NCBI RefSeq assembly: GCF_004114535.1
Contig: NZ_LBJC01000031.1
Span: 265,851-329,850 of the forward strand
From: Bradyrhizobium nanningense
GTDB lineage: Bacteria; Pseudomonadota; Alphaproteobacteria; Rhizobiales; Xanthobacteraceae
Reading direction: 5' to 3'
Length of the DNA: 64,000 nt
A model generated the notes under the pieces. That model had not been told where the DNA came from. It searched no databases and was given only the letters and a program-made list of their open reading frames with translations. Positions 17,294 to 25,389 of this stretch are shown piece after piece. Numbering within the stretch: position 1 is the first letter of the stretch; each line of letters starts with the position of its first letter. The position numbers were made by a program, and so were the translations under genes.

Positions 17294-18703
17294 TCAGATC
17301 AGGCTCGACTTGCCACGGCTCAGCACCTCGCCCGCGCCTCTGTCTCCGACGATGTGGCCCCGCTCGAACACGACCCGGCCGCGGGCAATGGTGGTCACGG
17401 GCCAGCCGGTGACGTCAAAGCCTTCCCAGGGCGTATAGTCGGATCCGTGGTGCAGATCGGCCTGCCGGATCGGCTTTGTCAGCTTCGGATCCCACAGCAC
17501 GATGTCGGCGTCGAAGCCGATGCCGATCGAGCCTTTGCGAGGATAGAGGCCGTAGATGCGCGCGTGATTGGTCGCGGTCAGCTCGACGAATTTTTGCAAC
17601 GTGATCCGTCCCTTCGAGACGCCCTCCGAGAACAGGATCGGCAACCGTGTCTCGACACCCGGAATGCCGTTCGGCACCCAGCGGAACGAGGTGCGCGAAT
17701 TCGGCGTCAGCTTGCCCTTGGGATCGTCGTAGCGGAACGGGCAGTGATCGGAGGAGAAGGTCTGGAATACGCCTGATGTGATGCCCTCCCAGATCGCCTG
17801 CTGGCTTTCGACATCGCGCGGCGGCGGCGAGCAAACGTACTTCGCGCCTGACATGTCCATGTTCAGGCCCTTCATGTCGTCGGCCGTCAGCGTGATGTAT
17901 TGCGGGCAGGTCTCCGCATGCACCGGGAGGCCGCGCTGCTGGGCCCAGCGAACCTGCTCCATCGCTTCACGGCCGGAGACGTGGACGATCATGATGGGCA
18001 CGCCAACGATCTCGGCATGGCTGATGGCGCGGTGCGTTGCCTCGCGCTCGACGGCCTGTGGCCGCGAGGTGGCGTGATAATAGGGCGCGATGTGGCCTTC
18101 ACGCTCGAGTTTGGTGGTGAGGAAGCGGATCGCGTCATAGCCCTCGCAATGGACCATGACCAGCGCCTCCTCGCGGCGCGCCACGTCGAACACCTCGAGC
18201 AGCTGCTTGTCGCTGAGCACGAGGTCGTCATAGGTCATGAATACCTTGAACGAGGTGTAGCCATCCTTGACCAGGGCCGGCAGCTCCTGCCCGAGCACGA
18301 TCGCGGTCGGATCAGAGATGATGAGATGGAAGGCGGTGTCGATGTAGCACTCGCCCTCGGCGAGCTTGCGGTAATTCTCGACACAGGCGCGCAGCGAGGT
18401 GCCCTTCTCCTGCAGCGCGAAGGGCAGCACCATGGTGTTGCCGCCGGCAGCGGCGGCACGCGTCGCCGACGCGAAATCGTCGGCCATGACCACGTCGGGG
18501 CCCGAGGGCTGCGAGATGTGAACGTGGCTGTCGATACCGCCCGGCAGCACCAGCAGCCCGGACGCGTCGATCTCGCGCGCCGCGCCTTCGATGCGGCCCG
18601 CAATGCTGACGATGCGTCCGTCCTGAATGCCGATATCGGCGGAAAACTCGTCGCTGGCCGTCACGATGGTGCCGCCGCGAATGGCGAGATCGAGCTGGGT
18701 CAC
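17294..18703 (-). CDS. Dihydropyrimidinase / D-hydantoinase (second copy)
   Basis: 469 residues if translation begins at the GTG at 18703, which has GGAG six bases upstream; a GTG at 18718 overlapping the previous stop codon is an alternative. Same cyclic amidohydrolase family as the enzyme at 8566, with metal ligands H60/H62 (GGIDSHVH), carbamylated lysine K153 (TSFKVFMTYDD), His in VMVHCEG and IVHVSGRE, and Asp in SSDHCPFR. The two copies differ at many positions, so they are paralogues with probably different substrates. It is coupled to the maleate isomerase-like gene immediately upstream. Confidence 0.92.
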   Translation of the reverse strand: MTQLDLAIRGGTIVTASDEFSADIGIQDGRIVSIAGRIEGAAREIDASGLLVLPGGIDSHVHISQPSGPDVVMADDFASATRAAAAGGNTMVLPFALQEKGTSLRACVENYRKLAEGECYIDTAFHLIISDPTAIVLGQELPALVKDGYTSFKVFMTYDDLVLSDKQLLEVFDVARREEALVMVHCEGYDAIRFLTTKLEREGHIAPYYHATSRPQAVEREATHRAISHAEIVGVPIMIVHVSGREAMEQVRWAQQRGLPVHAETCPQYITLTADDMKGLNMDMSGAKYVCSPPPRDVESQQAIWEGITSGVFQTFSSDHCPFRYDDPKGKLTPNSRTSFRWVPNGIPGVETRLPILFSEGVSKGRITLQKFVELTATNHARIYGLYPRKGSIGIGFDADIVLWDPKLTKPIRQADLHHGSDYTPWEGFDVTGWPVTTIARGRVVFERGHIVGDRGAGEVLSRGKSSLI

Positions 18704-18714
18704 AGGAGTCTCCG

Positions 18715-19455
18715 TCACTTGATGGCTGCCGATGTCTCGAAGATCCGGCCCCACCGCGCAAGGGGCGCGATGTCGCCGCCGGCGAGCTCCAGCGTCCGCC
18801 ACAGCGTGACCGCGACCGAATCAAGGACCGCGACGCTCAATTCCGGCTCGAGCGAGGCGGCGAGCGCCGCACCATCGAGATTGGTGCAGAGAATGACGAC
18901 CGCGTCGGCGCCCTCCGTCGCCACGGCGCGGATCATGTCCGCGATGGCGCCAGCGCCGACCTCGCCAAAGGAAAAATTGTCACGCAGGCCGAGATGCCGC
19001 TCGGCATGCGGAGCAATGCCTTCCTCGGTCCAGACATTGCCGATGCGCTGCTGCACGTCGTCCGTATAGGGCGAGACGAGGCCGACACGTTTGGCGCCGA
19101 GCGCGCGGGCAGCATCGATGCAGGCAAGCGTCGACGTCGTCGCGGGCACGCCGGTGCGCGCGGTGATGGCTTCGCAAAGGCTCCTGTCGCGACCGACGCC
19201 GAGCCAGCTTGCCGACGTGCCGTTCCAGGCAATGGCATCGACCTTGGCATCGGCCAGCAGGTCCGCCGCCGGCAGCATCGCCGAGACATCGAACTGGCTC
19301 AGCGCAGCGGCGTCCAGCGCGATCTCCGTGACACGGAACCGCGAGAAGTGCGCGGTGACGCCGTCAACGCCTTGCAGCATGGCGGCGGTGACGGGCTCCA
19401 GCACCGAATTGGAGGACGGTGTGATCATGCCGAGACGCTTGCGCAAGATAGACAT
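18715..19455 (-). CDS. Maleate isomerase / arylmalonate decarboxylase-like (Asp/Glu racemase superfamily)
   Basis: 246 residues beginning MSILRKRLGMITPSSNSVLEP, typical of the maleate cis-trans isomerase/AMDase branch of the Asp/Glu racemase superfamily. The second active-site cysteine is present (C190 in VVILCTNLDG). The position of the first is occupied by Asn (N78 in AWNGTSAS), so the two-base racemase mechanism looks absent; arylmalonate decarboxylase also keeps only the second Cys. It overlaps or abuts the hydantoinase gene downstream. A decarboxylase or isomerase acting on a pyrimidine or hydantoin product is a reasonable guess, not shown. Confidence 0.8.
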   Translation of the reverse strand: MSILRKRLGMITPSSNSVLEPVTAAMLQGVDGVTAHFSRFRVTEIALDAAALSQFDVSAMLPAADLLADAKVDAIAWNGTSASWLGVGRDRSLCEAITARTGVPATTSTLACIDAARALGAKRVGLVSPYTDDVQQRIGNVWTEEGIAPHAERHLGLRDNFSFGEVGAGAIADMIRAVATEGADAVVILCTNLDGAALAASLEPELSVAVLDSVAVTLWRTLELAGGDIAPLARWGRIFETSAAIK

Positions 19456-19475
19456 CGATCACGATCGCCCCATCG

Positions 19476-19498
19476 GGAGAGCGCACTGCTGCGCTCCC
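19476..19498 (-). terminator. Hairpin after the PepSY gene
   Basis: AGCGCA and TGCGCT arms, extended by GG/CC with one bulge, enclose a four-base loop between the end of the PepSY gene and the start of the AMDase-like gene. There is no U-run, so it is only a candidate terminator for the riboswitch-controlled TonB-PepSY transcript. Confidence 0.3.
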
Positions 19499-19576
19499 TC
19501 AGTCGATCATCCTCGCCCGTCGTCGCCCGCGCAACCCGCAATTTGCATGGTTCATATGATTTGCCCGAGACGCGGC

Positions 19577-21001
19577 TCAAGCCGCGAAGGTCGACCGCAA
19601 GCGCCGCCAGCCGATGACGATGCCAGTGAGCGAGAACACAAGCCCAGGCGCGCAAAGCCCGACGATCAGGACATCGCGCAGAAGCGGATGCGCCATGAGG
19701 ACAGGGAAGTCGAGTGTGTGCAGCGCGCTGTAGAACCAGCGGTAGGCGCGCCGCGAGGCGTCCAGCCGTTGCAGCACGTGCCCGTCGGCGCCGTCGATGT
19801 CGAACCAGAGATCACCGCAGCGGACGCGATAGACCGGGGCTCCGGGGACGACCGATTGTGCGGGATAGCCGTCATTCCGGGCCAGAACGGACGGCGTACC
19901 GCATCCGTTGGCGAGACGCGCCGCGAGCCCTTCGACCTCGCCCGCGCTCAGAAATTCCTCGTGGGAGGCATTCCCTGCCATGGCCAAGGTCTGGACGCCG
20001 AGAACGGAGCGATCGCGGCGATAGAGTTGGCCGCCGAACGCGAACCATTCAATCTCGCGGACTGACGGCGCCATCGGCTGTCGATCGAATGACGGAGCCG
20101 CCGTCCAGTCCGGTGCGACGTTCATCACGTCCGCTTCGGCGCGGCTCAGTTCGCCGCGCGAGAACAACCGGCCGTGATCCATCGAAAGCCAGCCGCTGAA
20201 AATCCACGTCAGCACGAACGCCGTTGCAGCAAGGCCAACAAGGTGATGCAGCGCATGCCAGCCGCGGTAGGGTGTCGAGATCCGGCGACCTCGCATCCTG
20301 AGCCGTACGATCCCGAGCACCGCACCCAGCGAGGCTGCAAGCAAGGCCAGCAGCGACAGCGTCCAGACGACGCGATCCCACAGAGACCAGTTGCTCCGCA
20401 GGACCGTCGGATAGATCCAGTGCAGCACACTGCCGGCCCAATTCCAGCCGCGCTCGCCGCGCGCCGTATCGAGGACGACCTCGCCGGTGCGCGACGAGAC
20501 ATAGAGCTCCGTTCCCGCGGCATCGCCGAGGGCGATGCGAAACAAGGGCCGATGGCGGTCAAAGCCGTTCGGCACGCTCCATTGATCGTAGTCCTCCAGA
20601 GGGACGATCCCGGCCCGCGCGGCGTCGAGCCCGCGGCGGCGGGCGTGATCCCGCGCGATGGCGAGCGCAAGATCGGCGGACATCAAAGCTGCGTCCTGCC
20701 CGTCGGAGGCACCGACCGCACGGACGCGCGATGGCCCCGACACAATATAGACCGATCCGCCGCTCAGCTGGACCAAACGCACGCGCGTGGCGTCAGTGAC
20801 CCCGCTCGCAGCGACCGCCTCGGCGATCGAGATCCTCATCTCCGTACGCGCCACCGGCGCGAGCGCGGCAAAGCGCTCCGCCTCCGTCAGCGACGGAAAC
20901 GGGACGAAGTGCATCACGATTCCGGTTCCGAACCACATCGCGAACAGCAGGCAGAACGCGATCCCGAGCCAGCGGTGCAACAGGACGATCGCGCCCATCA
21001 T
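19577..21001 (-). CDS. PepSY-associated transmembrane protein
   Basis: 474 residues with an N-terminal helix (LLHRWLGIAFCLLFAMWFGTG), two further helices near residues 200-270, and a C-terminal helix, with periplasmic PepSY-like segments between them. Proteins of this family accompany TonB-dependent receptors and are thought to act on metal chelates at the inner membrane, possibly as reductases. It begins 12 bases after the receptor stop and must be co-transcribed with it under cobalamin riboswitch 1. Start is ATG 21001 or the adjacent ATG 20998. Confidence 0.85.
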   Translation of the reverse strand: MMGAIVLLHRWLGIAFCLLFAMWFGTGIVMHFVPFPSLTEAERFAALAPVARTEMRISIAEAVAASGVTDATRVRLVQLSGGSVYIVSGPSRVRAVGASDGQDAALMSADLALAIARDHARRRGLDAARAGIVPLEDYDQWSVPNGFDRHRPLFRIALGDAAGTELYVSSRTGEVVLDTARGERGWNWAGSVLHWIYPTVLRSNWSLWDRVVWTLSLLALLAASLGAVLGIVRLRMRGRRISTPYRGWHALHHLVGLAATAFVLTWIFSGWLSMDHGRLFSRGELSRAEADVMNVAPDWTAAPSFDRQPMAPSVREIEWFAFGGQLYRRDRSVLGVQTLAMAGNASHEEFLSAGEVEGLAARLANGCGTPSVLARNDGYPAQSVVPGAPVYRVRCGDLWFDIDGADGHVLQRLDASRRAYRWFYSALHTLDFPVLMAHPLLRDVLIVGLCAPGLVFSLTGIVIGWRRLRSTFAA

Positions 21002-21013
21002 GCGGTCAGCGTC

Positions 21014-23368
21014 CTACCATTTGAACGCCGCCGAGAGCTCGTAGGTGCGCGGCGCGCCGAGCAGGACCTGATCGGGATAGAACGGATCGCCCCAGATCGC
21101 ATAGCGCTTATCGGTAATGTTGCGGACGCGGAAGGTCAGGCGGGCCTGGTCGACCGCGTTGAATACGGACCTGGGAATATCGACGAAGGCGTAGACATCG
21201 GCGACGGTGTAGGCCTTCATCGTCACCGTGTTGGCATCGGTATTGTAGCGGTCGCCGACATGACGGCCGGTAATGCCGAGCTCCACCGGCCAGGGCGTGA
21301 ATAACCGGTACGACGCGCCGGCATTGGCGACGATGCGGGGCACGTTCGGCGGCGTGTTGCCGGAGAAAGAGCCGCCGACGAAGTTGTAATCGGCATAGCG
21401 CGCATCGACATAGGCGATGTTGCCCCACAGCCGCAGCGGCTCGATCGGACGGAACGAGGCGGCAAGCTCGACGCCCCTGGACTCCTGCCGCCCGGCGATA
21501 TTGAGCGCCTGCCCGCCGGCCGCGGCATAGACGTTCTTGCGCAGGATGTCGTAGGCCGAGAACGACCACTCCGCGCGGTTGTCCCAGAACAGGTGCTTGA
21601 CGCCGGTCTCGTAGGTGCGCGCGGTGGTGAGGTCCAGCGGCTGGGTTGGCGCGAGCAAAAAGATGTTGTTGGCGGAGACGTCGGCGCCGGTCGCGTACTG
21701 GCTGAAGAAGGTCAGGCCGGGCACGGCCTCCCAGGTGTAGCCAATGCGTCCCGTCACCGGCGCCCAGTCTTTCGTGTACGGAAAGCCCGCGTTCACAAGG
21801 CCGTTCCGATCGGTCGAGTTGCGATCGAGCCCGATATGCTCGACGCGCAGGCCGCCGATCAGCGCGAACGTCCGCGTCAGCTTCAGCCGGTCCTCGACCG
21901 ACAGCGCCTCGTTGTCGATGCGTGCGGTCTGCTGCTTGGTCGTGAGCAGGCCGTAGAAGCCACGGTTGGGATCGACCAGATCAACGGAATCCCCTGGAAA
22001 GTTGGCCGCGCCCGGCCGGACAAAATCCAGATAGCTCGACGACAGCGTCGTGACGAGTCGATTGTCGAACCCTGCGATGTTGGTGTCCCAGATCAGGTCG
22101 GTGATGTTGCCGACGAGACGCTGGCTATGTGCGACATAGAAGCGCTCGCGATCGACAAGGTTCGTCGTGGAATTGAATGCTTCGACCTCGTTATTGAACC
22201 AAGTGCGCTCAGCGCCATAACCATAGGCTTGGCTCTTCAGCGTCAGGTCGGGCGCCAGCTTCAGCTCGAAGCCACCACGCAGCCAGACCTCCTGCGCGAC
22301 ATTCCGGTTGTCGAGAACATTGTAATTGGTGTTGAAGGTGCGATCGTCGATGGTAACCGCGCCGAGGTTGGTTTTGCTGTAGTTCGAGACGTAATTGCCG
22401 GAGACGATCCCGCTCGTCGCATGCGAGCCGCTGAAGGCGATCGGCACCAGCGGCACGCCCCAATAGGCCTTGGAGCGATCTTCGCGATACTCGATCGCGC
22501 CCCAGACCTTGAGGCTGTCGGAGATGCGGTAGTTGAGCTGGCCCGAGACGTCCAGCGTCTTGGTGTTGGTGTCGTCGGCAAAGCCGTTGAGCGCGGAGCG
22601 GCTGACGTCGAAGCGGTAGTCGAGGCCTTGCACGTTGGTGCTACCGCCCGAGCCGTAATGCGCGCGCAACGAGTTCAGCGAATCCCAGGAGAAGTCCGCC
22701 TCGTTCCGGCTAAGTCCAGAGTGCGGCTGTATGGTGACGAAGTTGATCGCGCCGCCGGCGGCACCCTCGCCCGAGATCAAGGACGCCGGTCCCTTCAACA
22801 ATTCCACGGCGTCCAGATTGGCGGTGTCCATGATCCGCGAGGTCATGTTCTGCGGGCCGATCTTGATGCCGTTGTAGAGCGTGTTGATCTGGCTGTTGGT
22901 GAAACCGCGCATGGAGAACGCGGAGGGCTCCGCCGGATTGTCACCGGAGGTGACGCCGACCGCGCCCTGGGCCACGTCAGACACGGTGCGATAGCCCTGC
23001 TCGCGCATGGTCTCGGCCGAGATCACCTCCACGGTCGCGGGCGTCTCCCGCACCGTCAGGCCGAGCCGCGAGGCGCTTTCCGCCACGGCATTGGAGTTGA
23101 GCGGCGTCTGCGCCGCCGCAGCCGGCCCGATGGGCTTGGGCGCGGATGCAGCAGCAGGCCTGTGCGCTGCCGCGCGGCGCGGGCTTTGCGCCCCGCGGCC
23201 GGCTGGCTTGGCCTGCTTGCGGGACTGGGCCGGCGTCACCTCGACGGGCGGCAACGGTTCGCGGGCCTGCTGCGCCAGCGCAGCAGGGATATCGGCAGCG
23301 GCGAAGGATGTGAGCGCGGCGGAGGCAAGCAGGACGCTGCACGGTCGTACGATACGGATGGAAAACAC
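21014..23368 (-). CDS. TonB-dependent receptor, siderophore-receptor type, cobalamin-riboswitch controlled
   Basis: 784 residues from the GTG at 23368, chosen because GAGG lies ten bases upstream and a good signal peptide follows (hydrophobic core CSVLLASAALTSFAAA, cleavage near ALAQQ). A GTG at 23401 in the same frame lacks a ribosome site. The plug domain spans about residues 100-230 (VISAETMREQGYRTVSDV; AFSMRGF; LLKGPASLISGEG), followed by the barrel ending in a C-terminal aromatic KW. The family match is to ferric-siderophore receptors, yet the leader is a cobalamin riboswitch, so the cargo is likely a corrinoid or a cobalt chelate. PepSY gene downstream. Confidence 0.88.
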   Translation of the reverse strand: MFSIRIVRPCSVLLASAALTSFAAADIPAALAQQAREPLPPVEVTPAQSRKQAKPAGRGAQSPRRAAAHRPAAASAPKPIGPAAAAQTPLNSNAVAESASRLGLTVRETPATVEVISAETMREQGYRTVSDVAQGAVGVTSGDNPAEPSAFSMRGFTNSQINTLYNGIKIGPQNMTSRIMDTANLDAVELLKGPASLISGEGAAGGAINFVTIQPHSGLSRNEADFSWDSLNSLRAHYGSGGSTNVQGLDYRFDVSRSALNGFADDTNTKTLDVSGQLNYRISDSLKVWGAIEYREDRSKAYWGVPLVPIAFSGSHATSGIVSGNYVSNYSKTNLGAVTIDDRTFNTNYNVLDNRNVAQEVWLRGGFELKLAPDLTLKSQAYGYGAERTWFNNEVEAFNSTTNLVDRERFYVAHSQRLVGNITDLIWDTNIAGFDNRLVTTLSSSYLDFVRPGAANFPGDSVDLVDPNRGFYGLLTTKQQTARIDNEALSVEDRLKLTRTFALIGGLRVEHIGLDRNSTDRNGLVNAGFPYTKDWAPVTGRIGYTWEAVPGLTFFSQYATGADVSANNIFLLAPTQPLDLTTARTYETGVKHLFWDNRAEWSFSAYDILRKNVYAAAGGQALNIAGRQESRGVELAASFRPIEPLRLWGNIAYVDARYADYNFVGGSFSGNTPPNVPRIVANAGASYRLFTPWPVELGITGRHVGDRYNTDANTVTMKAYTVADVYAFVDIPRSVFNAVDQARLTFRVRNITDKRYAIWGDPFYPDQVLLGAPRTYELSAAFKW

Positions 23369-23384
23369 GGTTCTTGGACCTCGG

Positions 23385-23407
23385 TGTGACGTCAGTGGCA
23401 CGTCACA
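23385..23407 (-). promoter_or_regulatory. Perfect hairpin just before the receptor ribosome site
   Basis: TGTGACGT and ACGTCACA arms of 8 bp with a 7-base loop lie between the riboswitch aptamer and the GAGG ribosome site of the TonB receptor. It could be part of the riboswitch expression platform, forming or melting to expose or hide the initiation region. Inferred from position only. Confidence 0.35.
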
Positions 23408-23494
23408 GCGAACGAGGTCTCACCTTTTGGCTTGCAGCCGTCCGATGAAGCCGAATGTCTGTACTCCCCGACCGACATCTTCGCGTGTGACCAC

Positions 23495-23690
23495 GGCTGA
23501 CGGCAGGTCTCCTGGCTCGCGGGTCATCACCGCTTCGTCGCCTTCCCGGGACCGAGCACCCCAGTGGCTTCTGACGAAGGATTCACCGCTTACAGTTGCG
23601 GGGGCAGCCACGGCATTGGGGACAACGTCCCCGCACCGTATTCCCTTTTCATCCCCTCTCGGGGAAACCGTCGCGAGCATCTAGGATTAC
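23495..23690 (-). promoter_or_regulatory. Cobalamin riboswitch 1 (upstream of TonB receptor)
   Basis: Read on the minus strand, the core is fully recognisable: GCCCCCGCAACTGTAAGCGG, then GCCACTGGG, GGGAAGGCG and the B12 box AGCCAGGAGACCTGCC (plus-strand positions 23502-23517). This is the adenosylcobalamin aptamer. It should reduce expression of the receptor and PepSY genes when cobalamin is plentiful. The divergent phosphatase gene starts 70 bp beyond its 5' end, so both promoters crowd into a small region. Confidence 0.95.
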
Positions 23691-23761
23691 CGTCACGACG
23701 GAGTCAATGTGCCAGTTGCGGCGTTGTTGCCACAGCGACCAACTTCCTTGGAGTGATGAGC

Positions 23762-24334
23762 ATGGAAGGCGAGACCTTCCTCTGGTTGATACGGCACGCG
23801 CCGGTTGCGGGCGTCACCGGCACCATCCACGCCGCCGACGCGCCGGCTGATCTCGGCGCTCGCGCGCAATTGGAGGCGCTGCGGCAGCGCCTCTCGCAAG
23901 ATGCCGCCAGCTATGCCAGCCCATCGCGGCGCACGGTCGAGACCGCGCGCGCGCTGGGGCTCGAACCGGAGCTGGTCAGTGAATTCCGCGAGCAGGACTT
24001 CGGCGATTGGACCGGCCGTCGGCACGATGAGCTCGCTGCCGCCGGCGACGAGACTTACGCGCAGTTCTGGAACGATCCGGCCGGCGGACGGCCGCCGGGC
24101 GGCGAAAGCTTTGCGGATCAGGTCGCACGCGTGCGGCTGGGTCTGGCGCGGATCGGAGCCGGACCAGCCACGCTCGTCGTGCATTCCGGCACCATCCGGG
24201 CCGCGCTCTGCATCGCGCTGGATCTCACGCCACAAGCGGCCTTGCGCTTCGTCGTCGATCCGCTGTCGCTGACCCGGATCGATCGCCTCGCAGCCGGCTG
24301 GCGTGTCGTCTCGGTCAATCAGCGGATCAGCTAG
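23762..24334 (+). CDS. Histidine phosphatase family protein, candidate alpha-ribazole phosphatase
   Basis: 190 residues from ATG 23762, chosen over ATG 23756 because GGAG lies eight bases before it. The phosphohistidine motif is LIRHA (H12; the usual form is RHG), the second His is in VVHSGTIRAAL, and the acid/base Glu is in FREQDFGDWTG. Members of this superfamily include CobC, which dephosphorylates alpha-ribazole 5'-phosphate or cobalamin phosphate. Its 3' end overlaps that of cobT by 8 bp, and it lies within the cobalamin cluster, which otherwise lacks this activity, so that role is likely but not proven. Confidence 0.8.
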   Translation: MEGETFLWLIRHAPVAGVTGTIHAADAPADLGARAQLEALRQRLSQDAASYASPSRRTVETARALGLEPELVSEFREQDFGDWTGRRHDELAAAGDETYAQFWNDPAGGRPPGGESFADQVARVRLGLARIGAGPATLVVHSGTIRAALCIALDLTPQAALRFVVDPLSLTRIDRLAAGWRVVSVNQRIS

Positions 24335-25379
24335 GCCGATCGGGCACATTGGCCTCTGCAAAGGTCGCCATGCCGTTGTGAAGTGCACAGGCTGACCGAA
24401 CCAACGGCAACGCGATGGCGGCGCCCGATCCCTCACCGAGCCTGAGATCGAGGCTGATCAACGGCTGCACGTTCAGCGCGCGCAGCACCAGGCGATGCCC
24501 CTGCTCGGCCGATTGATGCGACGGCAGCAGGAAGGGCTGGCACGACGGGTTCAGCCGCGCTGCTGCGAGCGCTGCGACCGACACGATGAAGCCATCGATC
24601 AGCACGGGAATGCGGCGCTGCGCGGCAGCGATGATCGCGCCTGAGATCGCCGCGATTTCGAGCCCACCGACGGCACACAGGATCTTCTCTGGCGAAGAGC
24701 CTGCAACGCCGTGCCGTGCAATCGCGGCGTCGATCACGCGCGCCTTGTGCGCCCGGCCGGCCGCATCGACGCCGGTGCCGCTGCCCGCGATCTCCTCGGC
24801 GCTGATGCCAAGCAGGCTCGCCGCAATCGCCGCCGATGTCGTGGTGTTGCCGATCCCCATTTCGCCGAAGATCAGCAGGTCGGGCTGATTGGCTTCCGCG
24901 CGCGCCACCGCGCGCTGGCCGGCCTCGAAGGCAAACGCCAGCTCCGTAAGCAGGAGCGCGGCCTCCACGCTGAAATCGCGCGTGCCATGGCGCGGCTTGT
25001 CGGTGACGATGCCCGTCATCTGCTCCTGCGCCAGCGTGCCGGCGTCAACCACCTCCAGGCGCGAGCCAAGCTCGCGCGCCAGCACCGAAATCGCAGCACC
25101 GCCGGAGGCAAAGTTCGCCATCATCGCGATGGTCACGGCTTGCGGATAGGCCGACACGCCCTGCGCGACGATGCCGTGATCACCGGCGAAGACGACAATG
25201 GGTACACGCGCGGCGCGTGGCTGCTCGGTCGCCTGCAGACCTGCGAGCTCGATTGCGAGCTGCTCAAGCCGGCCAAGCGCGCCGGTCGGTTTTGTCAACT
25301 GCGCCTGACGCGCGATCGCCGCTTCGCGATGGACTGCGGAGATCTCGGGGCAGTTCTGGGTGATCCATTCGGGGAGCAT
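24327..25379 (-). CDS. cobT: Nicotinate-nucleotide--dimethylbenzimidazole phosphoribosyltransferase
   Basis: 350 residues from ATG 25379 with GAGG upstream (the longer frame to 25433 overlaps cobF). It transfers phosphoribose from nicotinate mononucleotide to 5,6-dimethylbenzimidazole, giving alpha-ribazole phosphate for the lower ligand. Family motifs include the N-terminal LTKPTGALGRLE, FAGDHGI and GEMGIGNTTTSAA. In Pseudomonas denitrificans nomenclature this is CobU. It is the third gene of the riboswitch 2 operon, 10 bases after cobF, and the DMB it needs comes from BluB at 45920. Confidence 0.96.
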   Translation of the reverse strand: MLPEWITQNCPEISAVHREAAIARQAQLTKPTGALGRLEQLAIELAGLQATEQPRAARVPIVVFAGDHGIVAQGVSAYPQAVTIAMMANFASGGAAISVLARELGSRLEVVDAGTLAQEQMTGIVTDKPRHGTRDFSVEAALLLTELAFAFEAGQRAVARAEANQPDLLIFGEMGIGNTTTSAAIAASLLGISAEEIAGSGTGVDAAGRAHKARVIDAAIARHGVAGSSPEKILCAVGGLEIAAISGAIIAAAQRRIPVLIDGFIVSVAALAAARLNPSCQPFLLPSHQSAEQGHRLVLRALNVQPLISLDLRLGEGSGAAIALPLVRSACALHNGMATFAEANVPDRPS

Positions 25380-25389
25380 GCTGCCTCGC

